A program made the position numbers and the translations under genes. The notes under the pieces are model-generated. The model did not search any database. It saw only the letters and a program-made list of their open reading frames with translations, and was not told the origin of the DNA. This document shows positions 29,321 through 38,588 of a stretch of 64,000 bases of DNA, in pieces; the stretch's first letter is position 1; each line of letters opens with the position of its first letter. The DNA is from Starkeya sp. ORNL1 (GTDB taxonomy: Bacteria > Pseudomonadota > Alphaproteobacteria > Rhizobiales > Xanthobacteraceae): NCBI RefSeq assembly GCF_012971745.1, contig NZ_CP048834.1:1550001-1614000 (forward strand), given 5' to 3'.

Positions 29321-29442
29321 CCCTCTCCCCGTGGGGGAGAGGGTTGGGGTGAGGGGGACGCACGCTCTCCGATGCTGGCCGCCCTTCCCCCTCACCCGGC
29401 CCTGCGGGCCGACCTCTCCCCCTCGGGGAGAGGTAAGAACCG
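29321..29442. repeat. palindromic intergenic element, family B (CTCTCCCC type)
   Basis: CCCTCTCCCCGTGGGGGAGAGG, about 60 bases, then a mirrored CCCCTCACCCGGCCCTGCGGGCCGACCTCTCCCC and a closing GGGGAGAGGT. The same family is seen at 48948-49118. It lies wholly between two genes of the VLCFA cluster. Confidence 0.8.
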
Positions 29443-29451
29443 GGTGCATCC

Positions 29452-30204
29452 ATGACCCAGCGCGTCCTTGTCACCGGCGGCGGGCGCGGCGTCGGTGCGG
29501 CGATCGTGCGCGCCTTGGCACTTGCCGGGTTCGATGTCGTCTTCACCGTGCGCACCGCGACCTCCGAGGCCGAAGCGCTGATCGCCGGGATCCGGGCCGA
29601 GAAGCCGGATGCCGCGCTCGAGGTCCGCGCGCTCGACCTTGCCGACAAGGCGGCGGTCGATGCGCTGGCCGCGCAGGTTGCGGAAGAGCCGGCCTATTAC
29701 GGCCTCGTCCATAATGCCGGCATGAGCTACGACACGCTCGCCGCCATGGTCGACCAGACCCGGGCCGAAGAGCTCATGCAGGTCAATTACTGGTCGTTCG
29801 TGAAGCTGGCCGGTGCGCTGATCCGGCCGATGACGCGAGCCCGCGCCGGCCGCATCGTCGCCATCGGCTCGATCGCGGCGGATGTGGCCAATGCCGGCAA
29901 CAGCATCTATGCCGGCTCCAAGGCGGCGCTCGCCGGCTATTGCCGCACGCTCGCCATCGAGAGCGCGCGGCGCGGCATCACGGTGAACGTGGTGGCGCCG
30001 GGCTTCGTCGACACCGCCATGCTGGAGCCCTATGCGGCTTACCGGGCGAATGTCGAGAAGCAGATACCGGCGGCACGCTTCGCCAGGCCGGAGGATGTCG
30101 GCGCCGTGGTCGGCTTCCTGCTCTCCCCCGGCGCCGCCTATGTGACGGGGGCGACCATACCGGTGGATGGCGGTCTCACCGCCGCACTAGCCATTCAGCG
30201 CTGA
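29452..30204 (+). CDS. SDR-family 3-oxoacyl-ACP reductase (FabG-like)
   Basis: A 250-residue short-chain dehydrogenase: NADP-binding TGGGRGVGAAI, HNAG, catalytic GSIAA..YAGSKAA (Ser, Tyr-x-x-x-Lys), and a C-terminal VTGATIPVDGGLT typical of FabG. It sits between fabF1XL and adh2XL in the cluster, a position without a reductase in the classical six-gene Rhizobium order. It probably supplies the keto-reduction step of VLCFA elongation. A family B palindrome separates it from fabF1XL, so it may have entered later. Confidence 0.85.
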   Translation: MTQRVLVTGGGRGVGAAIVRALALAGFDVVFTVRTATSEAEALIAGIRAEKPDAALEVRALDLADKAAVDALAAQVAEEPAYYGLVHNAGMSYDTLAAMVDQTRAEELMQVNYWSFVKLAGALIRPMTRARAGRIVAIGSIAADVANAGNSIYAGSKAALAGYCRTLAIESARRGITVNVVAPGFVDTAMLEPYAAYRANVEKQIPAARFARPEDVGAVVGFLLSPGAAYVTGATIPVDGGLTAALAIQR

Positions 30205-30291
30205 TTTCGGTATCCAGCCGGTCACGTTTTCCCACGCCCTCGTTCCGTATCGTCCGGCCATGAGGGACACCCCTTTCCGCCGGAGCCTTCC

Positions 30292-31314
30292 ATGCGCGCG
30301 CTGCAACTCATCTCCGACCGCAATCTGACGCTTACCGAGCTGCCGGAGCCCGAGGCGCCCGCGGCCGGCGAGGTGCAGGTGCGCATCAAGGCCCTGGCGC
30401 TCAACCATATCGACGTCTGGGGCTGGCGCGGCATGGCCTTCGCCAAGCGCAAGATGCCGCTGGTGGTGGGCGCCGAGGCGGTCGGCGAGGTGGTGGCGAC
30501 CGGTGAAGGCGTCACCCGCTTCAAGCCCGGCTCCAAGGTCGCGATGTATGGCGCGCTGACCTGCGGCCAGTGCCGCAACTGCCGCGCCGGGCGCGACAAT
30601 CTCTGCGAGGAGGTGGCCGGCGTCATGGGCTTCCATGTCGACGGCTTCGCCCGCGACCTCCTCAACATCAAGGACCGGCTCTGCGTCGAGATCCCGGACG
30701 GCATCTCCTGGACCGATGCGGCCTGTGCGCCCGTCACCTTCTCCACCGTCGAGCACATGCTGTTCGACAATGCGAAGCTCGAGCCGGGCGAGACCGTGCT
30801 GGTGCATGCGGCCGGCTCCGGCATCGGCACGGTGGCGATCCGCATGGCCAAGGAGATCGGCTGCACCGTGCTCACCACCGCGGGCGATGACGAGAAGTGC
30901 GCCAAGGCGCTGGCGTTAGGGGCCGACCACGCCATCAATTACCGCACCGACCGCTTCGAGCACGAGGTGCGCAAGATCACCAAGAAGAAGGGCGTCGACG
31001 TGGTGTTCGAGCATGTCGGCGCCGAGACCTGGAACGGCTCGCTGCTGTCGATGAAGCCGGGCGCCCGGCTCGTCACCTGCGGCTCGACCTCGGGCGTCTC
31101 GGTGAACATGAACCTGATGCAGCTGTTCCAGCGGCAGTACCGCATCATCGGCTCGTTCGGCGCGCCGATCCGGGCGATCACGGACGGGCTGAAGCGCATG
31201 GCGCGCGGCGTGATGCCGGTGATCGATTCCGAACATGCACTGGAGGATTTCGGCGCCGGGCTGGAACGGCTGGAAACCCGCCGCGTGTTCGGCAAGGTGG
31301 TCATCCGGTTCTGA
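30292..31314 (+). CDS. adh2XL: zinc-type alcohol dehydrogenase of the VLCFA cluster
   Basis: A 340-residue medium-chain dehydrogenase. The N-terminal GroES-like domain has GADVxxGE-like PLVVGAEAVGEV and the structural-zinc Cys cluster (LTCGQCRNCRAGRDNLCEE). The Rossmann domain has VHAAGSGIGTVAIRMAKEIG. In rhizobia the gene at this place is needed for normal VLCFA lipid A; its exact step (oxidoreduction of the omega-1 hydroxyl or an enoyl reduction) is not settled. GGAGCC precedes the ATG. Confidence 0.88.
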   Translation: MRALQLISDRNLTLTELPEPEAPAAGEVQVRIKALALNHIDVWGWRGMAFAKRKMPLVVGAEAVGEVVATGEGVTRFKPGSKVAMYGALTCGQCRNCRAGRDNLCEEVAGVMGFHVDGFARDLLNIKDRLCVEIPDGISWTDAACAPVTFSTVEHMLFDNAKLEPGETVLVHAAGSGIGTVAIRMAKEIGCTVLTTAGDDEKCAKALALGADHAINYRTDRFEHEVRKITKKKGVDVVFEHVGAETWNGSLLSMKPGARLVTCGSTSGVSVNMNLMQLFQRQYRIIGSFGAPIRAITDGLKRMARGVMPVIDSEHALEDFGAGLERLETRRVFGKVVIRF

Positions 31315-31330
31315 GCCCTCCAGTCAACAA

Positions 31331-31443
31331 CCTCATCCTGAGGTGCGAGCGAAGCGAGCCTCGAAGGATGCTGAAGCAGAAGACGGCCATCTGCGTAAGG
31401 ATCCTTCGAGGCTCGGGCTTCGCCCGAGCACCTCAGGATGAGG
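31331..31443. repeat. palindromic REP-like pair, family A
   Basis: Forward unit 31331-31371 (inner stem GAGCGAAGCGAG) and reverse unit 31400-31443 (inner stem CTCGGGCTTCGCCCGAG), separated by ~28 bases. Located between adh2XL and lpxXL. Confidence 0.9.
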
Positions 31444-31468
31444 GCCGGTCAATTCCAGAGGACACCCG

Positions 31469-32398
31469 GTGACCGCCCCTGCCCTGCCCTGGCCGACACG
31501 CCTGCGCAACCTTGCGCTCTCGGCCATCGTGTGGGTGCTGGTGCGGGCGCTGCGCGCGCCGGGGCCGCGCTTCGCCGCGTGGGTCGGCAGTTTCTGGGCG
31601 CGGGCCATCGGGCCATGGACGCCGATCCACAAGACCGCGCTCGAAAATCTCGCTCGGTCCTTCCCGGAGAAGAGCGCCGAAGAGCGCGCCGCCATCGCCC
31701 GCGGCATGTGGGACAATCTTGGCCGCGTCGCCGGCGAGTTCGTCCATCTCGACCGCATCTGGCAGTACAATATGTGGGAGCCGGCAAAGAGCCGGATCGA
31801 GACCACCGGCGTCTCGAATTTCGTCGCCATGCGGGTCGACGGCAAGCCGGCGCTGGTGTTCACCGCGCATCTCGGCAATTGGGAATTGCCGGCGATCGCC
31901 GCCGCCGCGCAGGGGCTCGACAGCGCCGTGCTGTTCCGCGCGCCGGACAATGACTTCTTCGCCGAGATGCTGTTCAGCGCCCGCTCCCAAGTGATGGGCA
32001 ACCTCGTCGCCGCCTCGCATGTCGCGGTGTTCGAATTGGCAAGCGTGCTCGACCAGGGCAAGCATCTCGGCATATTGGTCGATCAGGCGCGGCGCGGCGG
32101 GCCGATCGTGCAGTTCTTCGGCCGGCCCGCGACCACCAATCCCACCATCGCCCGCCTCGCCCGGCTCTACGAATGCCCGGTGCATGGGGTTCGGGTGATC
32201 CGGCTGCCGGGCGGGCGCTTCCGCATCACCTGCACGCCCCCGGTCGAGTTGCCGCGCGATGCCACCGGCAAGATCGACGTCGACGCATCGATGCAGGCCA
32301 TCACCTCGATCGTCGAGGGCTGGATTCGCGAGCATCCGGAGCAGTGGACCTGGTTCTACCGCCGCTGGCGCGGGGGGAAGAGGAAGAAGGCGGGGTGA
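31469..32398 (+). CDS. lpxXL: lipid A VLCFA acyltransferase LpxXL
   Basis: A 309-residue LpxL/HtrB-family acyltransferase. The catalytic H-x4-E motif is seen as HLGNWE, with a later DQARRGGPIVQFFGRPA block typical of the family. It acts at the inner membrane, moving the C28 acyl chain from AcpXL to lipid A. The GTG start has AGAGGA eight bases upstream. It ends the cluster. Confidence 0.92.
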   Translation: MTAPALPWPTRLRNLALSAIVWVLVRALRAPGPRFAAWVGSFWARAIGPWTPIHKTALENLARSFPEKSAEERAAIARGMWDNLGRVAGEFVHLDRIWQYNMWEPAKSRIETTGVSNFVAMRVDGKPALVFTAHLGNWELPAIAAAAQGLDSAVLFRAPDNDFFAEMLFSARSQVMGNLVAASHVAVFELASVLDQGKHLGILVDQARRGGPIVQFFGRPATTNPTIARLARLYECPVHGVRVIRLPGGRFRITCTPPVELPRDATGKIDVDASMQAITSIVEGWIREHPEQWTWFYRRWRGGKRKKAG

Positions 32399-32420
32399 GG
32401 ATTGGGGCCGCTCTGCTTCA

Positions 32421-32523
32421 GCATCCTTCGAGGCCGGCCTGCGGCCGGCACCTCAGGATGAGGTCGTTACTGAAAAATGCAACCTCATCCTGAGGTGCGA
32501 GCGCAGCGAGCCTCGAAGGATGC
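32421..32523. repeat. palindromic REP-like pair, family A (reverse-forward order)
   Basis: Reverse unit 32421-32463 (inner stem GGCCGGCCTGCGGCCGGC) and forward unit 32482-32523. The order is opposite to the pair at 31331. It lies between lpxXL and the convergent potF-like gene. Confidence 0.9.
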
Positions 32524-32540
32524 TCACGCAAAGCACCCCA

Positions 32541-32575
32541 AACAAAAACGGCGCCCTCCTTGCGGAAGGCGCCGT
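32541..32575 (-). terminator. rho-independent terminator of the PotF-like gene
   Basis: On the minus strand, ACGGCGCC-TTCC-GCAA-GGAG-GGCGCCGT forms an 8-bp outer stem directly followed by TTTTTGTTT, 22 bases after the gene's stop. Both the stem and the T-tract fit an intrinsic terminator. Confidence 0.85.
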
Positions 32576-32596
32576 CTTCACGTCAGTCCCTAAGAC

Positions 32597-33721
32597 TCAC
32601 TTGCCGCGCTTGAACTTGTTCCAGGCGCGGGTCACTACGCGCTGCAGGTCCTGCGGGTTGGTGGTAACGGTGAACAGCTTGCCCTGCACCTCGGCATTCG
32701 GGTAGATCGCCGGATTATCCAGGATCGCCTTGTCGATGTACTTCTGCGATTCCAGATTGCCGTTGGCGTAGGAGATGAAGTTCGAGTTCTTCGCCGCCAC
32801 TTCCGGCTTCATCATGTAGTTGATGAAGGCCAGGGCGTTATCGACATTCTTCGCATCCTTCGGGATCGCGAAATTGTCGAACCACATCAGCGCGCCTTCC
32901 TTGGGAAGGACGTACTCGATGTTGACCGGCTTCTTCTTGGTCTTGGCGGCGGCTTCCTCGGCGCGGGTCTTGGCCTGGAACACGTCGCCGGACCAGCCGG
33001 TGGCGATGCAGATGTCGCCGCGGGCCAGGGCATTGATGTAGCCGGAGCTATCGAACTTCTTGATGAAGGGGCGGATCGGCATCAGCAGCGCCAGCGCCTT
33101 CTCGACGTCGTCAGGGTTCTTCGAGTTCGGGTCGATGCCGAGATAGCGGAACGCGGTGGGGATGATCTCCTCCGGGCCGTCCAGCATGTAGACGCCGCAA
33201 TCCTTCAGCTTGGAGAGCAGTTCCGGCTTGAAGATGATGTCCCAGGTGTTGAGCGGGATCTCGCCAAGGCGTTCCTTCACCTTGTCGATGTTCATGCCGA
33301 TGCCGGTGGTGCCCCACATATAGTTCACGGCGAACTTGTTGTCGGGATCGTAGACGCCGAGGCGCTCGGAGATCATCGGCCACTGATATTGCAGGTTCGG
33401 CAGCTTCGACTTGTCGAGCGGCAGGAACACGCCGGCCTGGATCTGGCGCTGCAGGAACGAGCCGGTGGGCACCACGACGTCATAACCGGTCTTGCCGCCG
33501 AGCAGCTTGGTCTCCAGCACTTCGTTGCTGTCGAAGACGTCGTAGCGGACCTTGATGCCGGTTTCCTTGGTGAAGTCTTCCAGCACCGACTCGTCGATGT
33601 AGTCGGACCAGTTATAGACATTCACGACCTTGTCCTGCGCCGTAGCGGGTACGCTCGCCATGCCGGCGAGGGTACCCACGGCGAGGACACTGGCCGCCAA
33701 TGTCGTTAGGAGCCGAGCCAT
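32597..33721 (-). CDS. polyamine ABC transporter substrate-binding protein (PotF/SpuD-like)
   Basis: A 374-residue periplasmic protein. Start at the ATG with AAGGAG eight bases upstream. The signal peptide ends near VPATAQ; the mature protein begins DKVVNVYNWSDYIDESVLEDF, the PotF/SpuD/SpuE hallmark where the Trp-Ser-Asp-Tyr residues line the polyamine site. GTTGIGMN and PKEGALMWFDNFAIPKDAKN follow. It binds putrescine or spermidine. The PotGHI membrane and ATPase genes are not in the window, so it is an orphan here, but PuuA-like and SpuC-like genes are adjacent. Confidence 0.93.
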   Translation of the reverse strand: MARLLTTLAASVLAVGTLAGMASVPATAQDKVVNVYNWSDYIDESVLEDFTKETGIKVRYDVFDSNEVLETKLLGGKTGYDVVVPTGSFLQRQIQAGVFLPLDKSKLPNLQYQWPMISERLGVYDPDNKFAVNYMWGTTGIGMNIDKVKERLGEIPLNTWDIIFKPELLSKLKDCGVYMLDGPEEIIPTAFRYLGIDPNSKNPDDVEKALALLMPIRPFIKKFDSSGYINALARGDICIATGWSGDVFQAKTRAEEAAAKTKKKPVNIEYVLPKEGALMWFDNFAIPKDAKNVDNALAFINYMMKPEVAAKNSNFISYANGNLESQKYIDKAILDNPAIYPNAEVQGKLFTVTTNPQDLQRVVTRAWNKFKRGK

Positions 33722-33827
33722 CCTGTTCTCCTTGGGAAGGTTGCATCTCATAGGAACGTCCGCCCCCGCTTCTGTTCCGAGAGTCAGGCTAGTCGGACCA
33801 GCCTGTCTGCTCAAGCCTTAAGCATGG

Positions 33828-35246
33828 TCACAAATACGTCTCATACTCGAGCGGATTGATCCGCTGCTCGAACGCAGCGACTTCCGCCTCTTTCATTACC
33901 GCATAGACGCGACGGAACTCCGCGCCAAAAGCACGCTCGACAAAGTCCGATTTCGCAAAATTCGCCGTCGCCTTTCGCATGGAATAGGTCAGGCGTGGCG
34001 CGGAAGCCTCATAGGCATTGCCGGTGAGTGGCGCCGGCGGCACCAGATGCTTTTCGATGCCCTCCAGCATCCCGGCGAGAATCGCCGCGAGCACGAGATG
34101 CGGATGGGCATCGGCGCCGGCGATGCGGTGCTCCAGCCGCCGAGCCTTGGGCGGGCCGTTCGGCACCCGCACCGCGACCGAGCGGTTGTCGTAGCCCCAG
34201 GAGATCCCGGTCGGCGCGTAGCTGCCCGGCACCAGCCGGCGGAAGCCATTGTAGCTCGGCACGTAGAACAGTGCGGTGTCGGCCATGGTGGCGAGCAGGC
34301 CAGCTGCGGCCTCGCCCAGCAGCACGTCGCCTGTCCCCGGCGCACCGAAGGCATTGGCGCCGGCACGGTTCAAAAGGCTGACATGGACATGCATGCCGGA
34401 GCCGGCGAACTCCAGGAAGGGCTTGGCCATGAAGCTGGCGCGCAGGCCGTGCTTGCGGGCGACGCCGTCGATCAGGCGGCGCAGCAGGATCGCGTCGTCC
34501 GCTGCCGCCATCGGGTCGGCGCGGTGATAGAGGTTCACCTCATACTGGCCCGGTGCGGCTTCCGAGATCACGGTGTCGGCCGGCAGGCCCTGGATGCGCG
34601 CCGCCTCGCGCACCTCGTGCAGCAGGCCGGCATAGGCGTCGAGGTCGGACATGGAATACATGTTCTGCCGAGCCGGGCCGCTGCCCTTGGTGGCGAACAC
34701 CGGCTCCGGGACGCCGTCCGGACCCGGCGCCTGCTTCATCAGGTAGAATTCCAGCTCGAAGGCGACGCAGGGCGTGTAGCCGAGCGCTTTGAGCCGGGCG
34801 ATCTGCTCGGCGAGGCGGTGGCGCGGATCGAGCACCCAGGGCGTGCCGTCCGGCTCGCTCATGGAGAGCAGCACCTGCGCGGAGGGGCGCAGCGCCCACG
34901 GCACGGACTTCAGCGTGCCCGGCACCGGCCAGCACAGCCCGTCCTTGTCGCCGGTCTCGATATGGATGCCGGTCTCCATGACCTCGCGGCCCCAGATGTC
35001 GAGGCCGAAGATCGAGCTCGGAATCGCGACGCCGTCTTTCCAGATCTTGGCCGCCGCCCCGCCCGGAATCCATTTGCCGCGCAGCACGCCGTGGGTGTCG
35101 GGCAGCAGGACCTCGACGATCTCCGGCGCCGGATTCTGCGCAAGGTACTGGCCGAGCTCGTCAGTGGGGGCGGAGCTGGTACTGGCGCCCGTGGTGGGCT
35201 TGGGACTTTCGGCCGCGTCCTGCGACACGGCGTGCGGCAATGGCAT
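33828..35246 (-). CDS. puuA: glutamine synthetase family protein (gamma-glutamylputrescine synthetase-like)
   Basis: A 472-residue GS-fold ligase. It has the N-terminal beta-grasp region (DTHGVLRGKWIP), a first metal motif ELEFYLM and SEAAPGQYEVNL, GSGMHVHVSLLN with the metal His, and NRSVAVRVPNGPPKARRLEHRIAGADAHPHL with active-site Arg residues. The RxP loop and the polyamine neighbours favour PuuA/GlnA2-type gamma-glutamyl-polyamine synthetase over true glutamine synthetase. It is transcribed ahead of the PotF-like gene, so the two likely form one unit. Confidence 0.85.
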   Translation of the reverse strand: MPLPHAVSQDAAESPKPTTGASTSSAPTDELGQYLAQNPAPEIVEVLLPDTHGVLRGKWIPGGAAAKIWKDGVAIPSSIFGLDIWGREVMETGIHIETGDKDGLCWPVPGTLKSVPWALRPSAQVLLSMSEPDGTPWVLDPRHRLAEQIARLKALGYTPCVAFELEFYLMKQAPGPDGVPEPVFATKGSGPARQNMYSMSDLDAYAGLLHEVREAARIQGLPADTVISEAAPGQYEVNLYHRADPMAAADDAILLRRLIDGVARKHGLRASFMAKPFLEFAGSGMHVHVSLLNRAGANAFGAPGTGDVLLGEAAAGLLATMADTALFYVPSYNGFRRLVPGSYAPTGISWGYDNRSVAVRVPNGPPKARRLEHRIAGADAHPHLVLAAILAGMLEGIEKHLVPPAPLTGNAYEASAPRLTYSMRKATANFAKSDFVERAFGAEFRRVYAVMKEAEVAAFEQRINPLEYETYL

Positions 35247-35406
35247 GATAGACCCTGGTTGTCTCGCGGTCCGATTGTGGCCCCGCCGGCGCCAGCGTCA
35301 AGCGCCACGCCATTCTGTCATGCCATGTTCATGCCACGCGGCTTGGCTTGACGCACGCAAAATGTGATCACATTCTCCACGGGATTTGGCCTACTTCAAA
35401 CAGACA

Positions 35407-35523
35407 ACCTCATCCTGAGGTGCCCGGCAGAGCCGGGCCTCGAAGGATGTTGAAGCAGAAGACGGCCATCGGGGACGGGCATCCTTCGAGGCTCGGGCGT
35501 TGCCCGAGCACCTCAGGATGAGG
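35407..35523. repeat. palindromic REP-like pair, family A
   Basis: Forward unit 35407-35449 (inner stem CCCGGCAGAGCCGGG) and reverse unit 35479-35523 (inner stem CTCGGGCGTTGCCCGAG). The pair fills much of the 330-base divergent space between puuA and the SpuC-like gene. Confidence 0.9.
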
Positions 35524-35576
35524 TCGTTCGGGGTGCCGGAATTGAATCGCTCAGACACTTGATCAACAGGATCACC

Positions 35577-36959
35577 ATGCCCCTCCCCACCTCCACGTCC
35601 GAGCTGCGCGCGCTCGATGCCGCGCACCATCTCCACCCGTTCAGCGACATGAAATCGCTCAACGCCGAAGGCGCGCGGGTGATCGTGAGGGCCGAGGGGG
35701 TGTGGCTGGAGGATTCCTATGGCAGCCGCATCCTCGACGGCATGTCCGGCCTGTGGTGCGTGAATGTCGGCTATGGCCGCACCGAGATCGTCGAGGCGGT
35801 CCGCGCCCAGATGATGGAGCTGCCCTATTACAACACCTTCTTCAAGACCACGCACAAGCCGGCCATCGAGCTCGCCGCCAAACTGGCCGAACTGACGCCG
35901 CCGCAGTTCAACAAGGTGTTCTTCACCGGTTCGGGGTCGGAATCCAACGACACCGTGATCCGCATGGTGCGGCGCTATTTCGACATCAAGCAGCAGCCGA
36001 CCAAGAAGATCATCATCTCCCGCCGCAACGCCTATCACGGCTCCACCGTGGGCGCGGCGAGCCTTGGCGGCATGGCGCCGATGCACGCGCAGGGCGGCCT
36101 TCCGATCCCCGACATCGTGCACATCGCCCAGCCCTACTGGTGGGGCGAGGCGCGCCAGGGCGAGACGCCGGACGAGTTTGGCCTGCGCACCGCTCGCGCG
36201 CTGGAATCCACCATCGACGCGCTCGGCGAGGACCGCATCGCCGCCTTCATCGCCGAGCCGGTGCAGGGTGCCGGCGGCGTCATCGTGCCGCCCCCGACCT
36301 ATTGGCCGGAGATCGCCCGCATCTGCCGCGAGCGCGACATCCTGTTCATCTCCGACGAGGTGATCTGCGGCTTCGGGCGCACCGGCAAATGGTTTGGCTG
36401 CGAGACCTTCGACACCCACCCGGACATACTGGTGATGGCCAAGGGCATCACCTCCGGCTACATGCCGCTCGGTGCGGTAATGGTGGCGGACCGTGTGGCC
36501 GAGACGCTGCTGGAGGGCGGCGACTTCAACCACGGCTACACCTATTCCGGCCATCCGGCGGCCTGCGCCGCGGCCATCGCCAATCTCGACATCATGATCA
36601 ATGAGAAGATCGTCGAGCGGGTGGCGGACGATGTCGGGCCGTACCTCGCCGCCCGCTGGCGCGCGCTTGCCGAGCACCCGCTGGTCGGCGAGGCGCCGAT
36701 GATCGGCATGGTCGGCGCACTGGAGCTGACGCCGGACAAAATCGGCCGCACCAAATTCCCGGATGTCGGCAAGGTCGGCACGCTGGCGCGCGACTTCTCG
36801 TTCCAGAACGGGCTGGTGATGCGCGCGGTGCGCGACCGGTTGATCATCGCCCCGCCGCTCACCATCTCGCATGGCGAGATCGACGAGTTGGTCGCCCGTG
36901 CCCGCAAGACGCTCGACGACACCTACGGCACGCTCAAGCGGCAAGGTTGGGTGGCGTGA
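35577..36959 (+). CDS. spuC: putrescine/polyamine-pyruvate aminotransferase (SpuC-like, class III)
   Basis: A 460-residue PLP enzyme. YNTFFKTTHKPAIELA and FTGSGSESNDT are SpuC-type cofactor contacts. FISDEVICGFGRTGKWFGCE has the PLP Asp, and VMAKGITSGYMPLGAV has the Schiff-base Lys. It removes an amino group from putrescine or related amines onto pyruvate. The ATG at 35577 has AGGA upstream; a TTG six codons earlier is less likely. It is divergent from the PuuA/PotF unit, and together they form a polyamine uptake and catabolism block. Confidence 0.88.
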   Translation: MPLPTSTSELRALDAAHHLHPFSDMKSLNAEGARVIVRAEGVWLEDSYGSRILDGMSGLWCVNVGYGRTEIVEAVRAQMMELPYYNTFFKTTHKPAIELAAKLAELTPPQFNKVFFTGSGSESNDTVIRMVRRYFDIKQQPTKKIIISRRNAYHGSTVGAASLGGMAPMHAQGGLPIPDIVHIAQPYWWGEARQGETPDEFGLRTARALESTIDALGEDRIAAFIAEPVQGAGGVIVPPPTYWPEIARICRERDILFISDEVICGFGRTGKWFGCETFDTHPDILVMAKGITSGYMPLGAVMVADRVAETLLEGGDFNHGYTYSGHPAACAAAIANLDIMINEKIVERVADDVGPYLAARWRALAEHPLVGEAPMIGMVGALELTPDKIGRTKFPDVGKVGTLARDFSFQNGLVMRAVRDRLIIAPPLTISHGEIDELVARARKTLDDTYGTLKRQGWVA

Positions 36960-37025
36960 ATGGATGGATCGCGCGGTTGCGTCAAACCAACGCAGCCCTG
37001 ACATGATACCGCTTTTCGTGCTTTG

Positions 37026-38447
37026 ATGCCGCTGGGGGACTTCGACTGGCCTGCAATTGGCAGTGACATGGATGCACTAAGCCGAGCGCCGGACGGTGCG
37101 GGTGTAACCCACGCACGTGTCGCGGCGTTGCGTTCCGAAGCCGAGGCCCTCTATCTCGGTACACGACCGAAGACCCGCGCCGCCGCCGGCGCCGCCGCCC
37201 ATCTGTTCGAGGGCGTGCCGATGCACTGGATGACCGACTGGTCTACCCCGGTGCCCCTCATCATCGAGCAGGCGGTGGACGCGCGTCTTCGCGATGTCGA
37301 CGGCCATTCCTATGACGACTTCTGCCTCGGCGACACCGCGGCGCTGTTCGGCCATGGACCGGCGCCGGTGGCGGAAGCCATTTCGCGCCAAGCCAATCGC
37401 GGCCTCGCCACCATGCTGCCGAGCCCGGATGCGGCCGCGGTGGGCGACCTGCTGGCCAGGCGCTTCCGCCTGCCGCAATGGCAGATCGCCTCCACCGCGA
37501 GCGACGCCAACCGCTTTGCCATCCGCGCTGCCCGTGCCGCTACCGGGCGGCCACGGATACTGGTGTTCGACGGCGCCTATCACGGCGCGGTGGACGAGGT
37601 GTTCGTCGAGATCGGCCCGTCAGGGCGCACCGTCAACCGGCCGAGCCTGGTCGGCGAGCCGCGCGACCTCTCGGCGCTGACCCGCGCCGTGCCGTTCAAC
37701 GACCTCGACCAGCTGGAAGCCGCGCTCGCCGACCATACGGTGGCCTGCGTCATCGCCGAGCCGGCCATGACCAATTGCGCCATGGTGCTGCCGCAGCCGG
37801 GCTTCCATGAGGGGCTGCGCGAGATCACCCGGCGCCACGGCACGCTGCTGCTGATCGACGAGACCCACACGCTCTCCACCGGGCCGGGCGGCTACAGCCG
37901 GCGCTACGGCCTCTCCCCGGACCTGTTCGTCGTCGGCAAGGCGATCGCCGGTGGCATCCCGGCCGCGGTGTGGGGCATGAGCGAGGAGACCGCGGCGCGC
38001 TTCAAGATCGCCCGCTCCAACCTGCCGCCCGGCCATTCCGGCATCGGCACCACGCTTTCCGGCAGCCCGTTCCAGCTCGCGGCATTGCGCGCGACGCTGG
38101 AGCAGGTGGCAACGGAGGCCGCCTATGCGCACATGGAGAAGCTCGCCGACCGCATGGAGGCGGGACTGGCGGCGATCCTCGACACGGCCGGCCTGCCCTG
38201 GCACGTGGCGCGCTGCGGCGCGCGGGTGGAGATCGTGCGCGCGCCGAACCCGCTCAGCAACGGCGCCGAGGCACGCCGCGCGCATTACCCGACGGTGGAG
38301 ACCGCGATCCATCTCGCGCTGCTGGTGCGCGGCGTGCTGATCTCGCCATTCCACGACATGATGCTCGCCTCCCCCGCCACCAGCGAGGAACAGGTCGACC
38401 ATCTCATCAGCGCGATGCGCGAGGTGACCGGGCGGCTGGTGGGGTGA
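37026..38447 (+). CDS. class III aminotransferase (glutamate-1-semialdehyde aminomutase-like)
   Basis: A 473-residue fold-type I PLP enzyme. DDFCLGDTAALFGHGP resembles the N-terminal glycine turn of HemL. LLIDETHTLSTGPGGYSR carries the PLP Asp, and FVVGKAIAGGIPAAVWGM the catalytic Lys. It differs from the adjacent SpuC-like protein and is closer to the HemL branch of class III, whose non-haem members act on diverse omega- or beta-amino acids. It follows the SpuC-like gene by 66 bases in the same direction and may take the second step of the same route. Confidence 0.8.
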   Translation: MPLGDFDWPAIGSDMDALSRAPDGAGVTHARVAALRSEAEALYLGTRPKTRAAAGAAAHLFEGVPMHWMTDWSTPVPLIIEQAVDARLRDVDGHSYDDFCLGDTAALFGHGPAPVAEAISRQANRGLATMLPSPDAAAVGDLLARRFRLPQWQIASTASDANRFAIRAARAATGRPRILVFDGAYHGAVDEVFVEIGPSGRTVNRPSLVGEPRDLSALTRAVPFNDLDQLEAALADHTVACVIAEPAMTNCAMVLPQPGFHEGLREITRRHGTLLLIDETHTLSTGPGGYSRRYGLSPDLFVVGKAIAGGIPAAVWGMSEETAARFKIARSNLPPGHSGIGTTLSGSPFQLAALRATLEQVATEAAYAHMEKLADRMEAGLAAILDTAGLPWHVARCGARVEIVRAPNPLSNGAEARRAHYPTVETAIHLALLVRGVLISPFHDMMLASPATSEEQVDHLISAMREVTGRLVG

Positions 38448-38470
38448 GGCCTTCCTCCCCTCCAATCCGC

Positions 38471-38573
38471 CGTCATCCCGGACGGCCGAAGGCCGAGCCG
38501 GGATCGTAAGAAGGTGTTGCACGGGACTTCACGCGATCCCGGCTCTACGGCTTCGCCTTCGGCCGGGATGACG
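38471..38573. repeat. palindromic intergenic element, family C
   Basis: CGTCATCCCGGACGGCCGAAGG..CCGGGATCG and, ~28 bases on, the mirrored GCGATCCCGGCT..CGGCCGGGATGACG. The arms differ from families A and B. It lies between convergent genes. Confidence 0.85.
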
Positions 38574-38588
38574 ACACCGTTGGAAATC

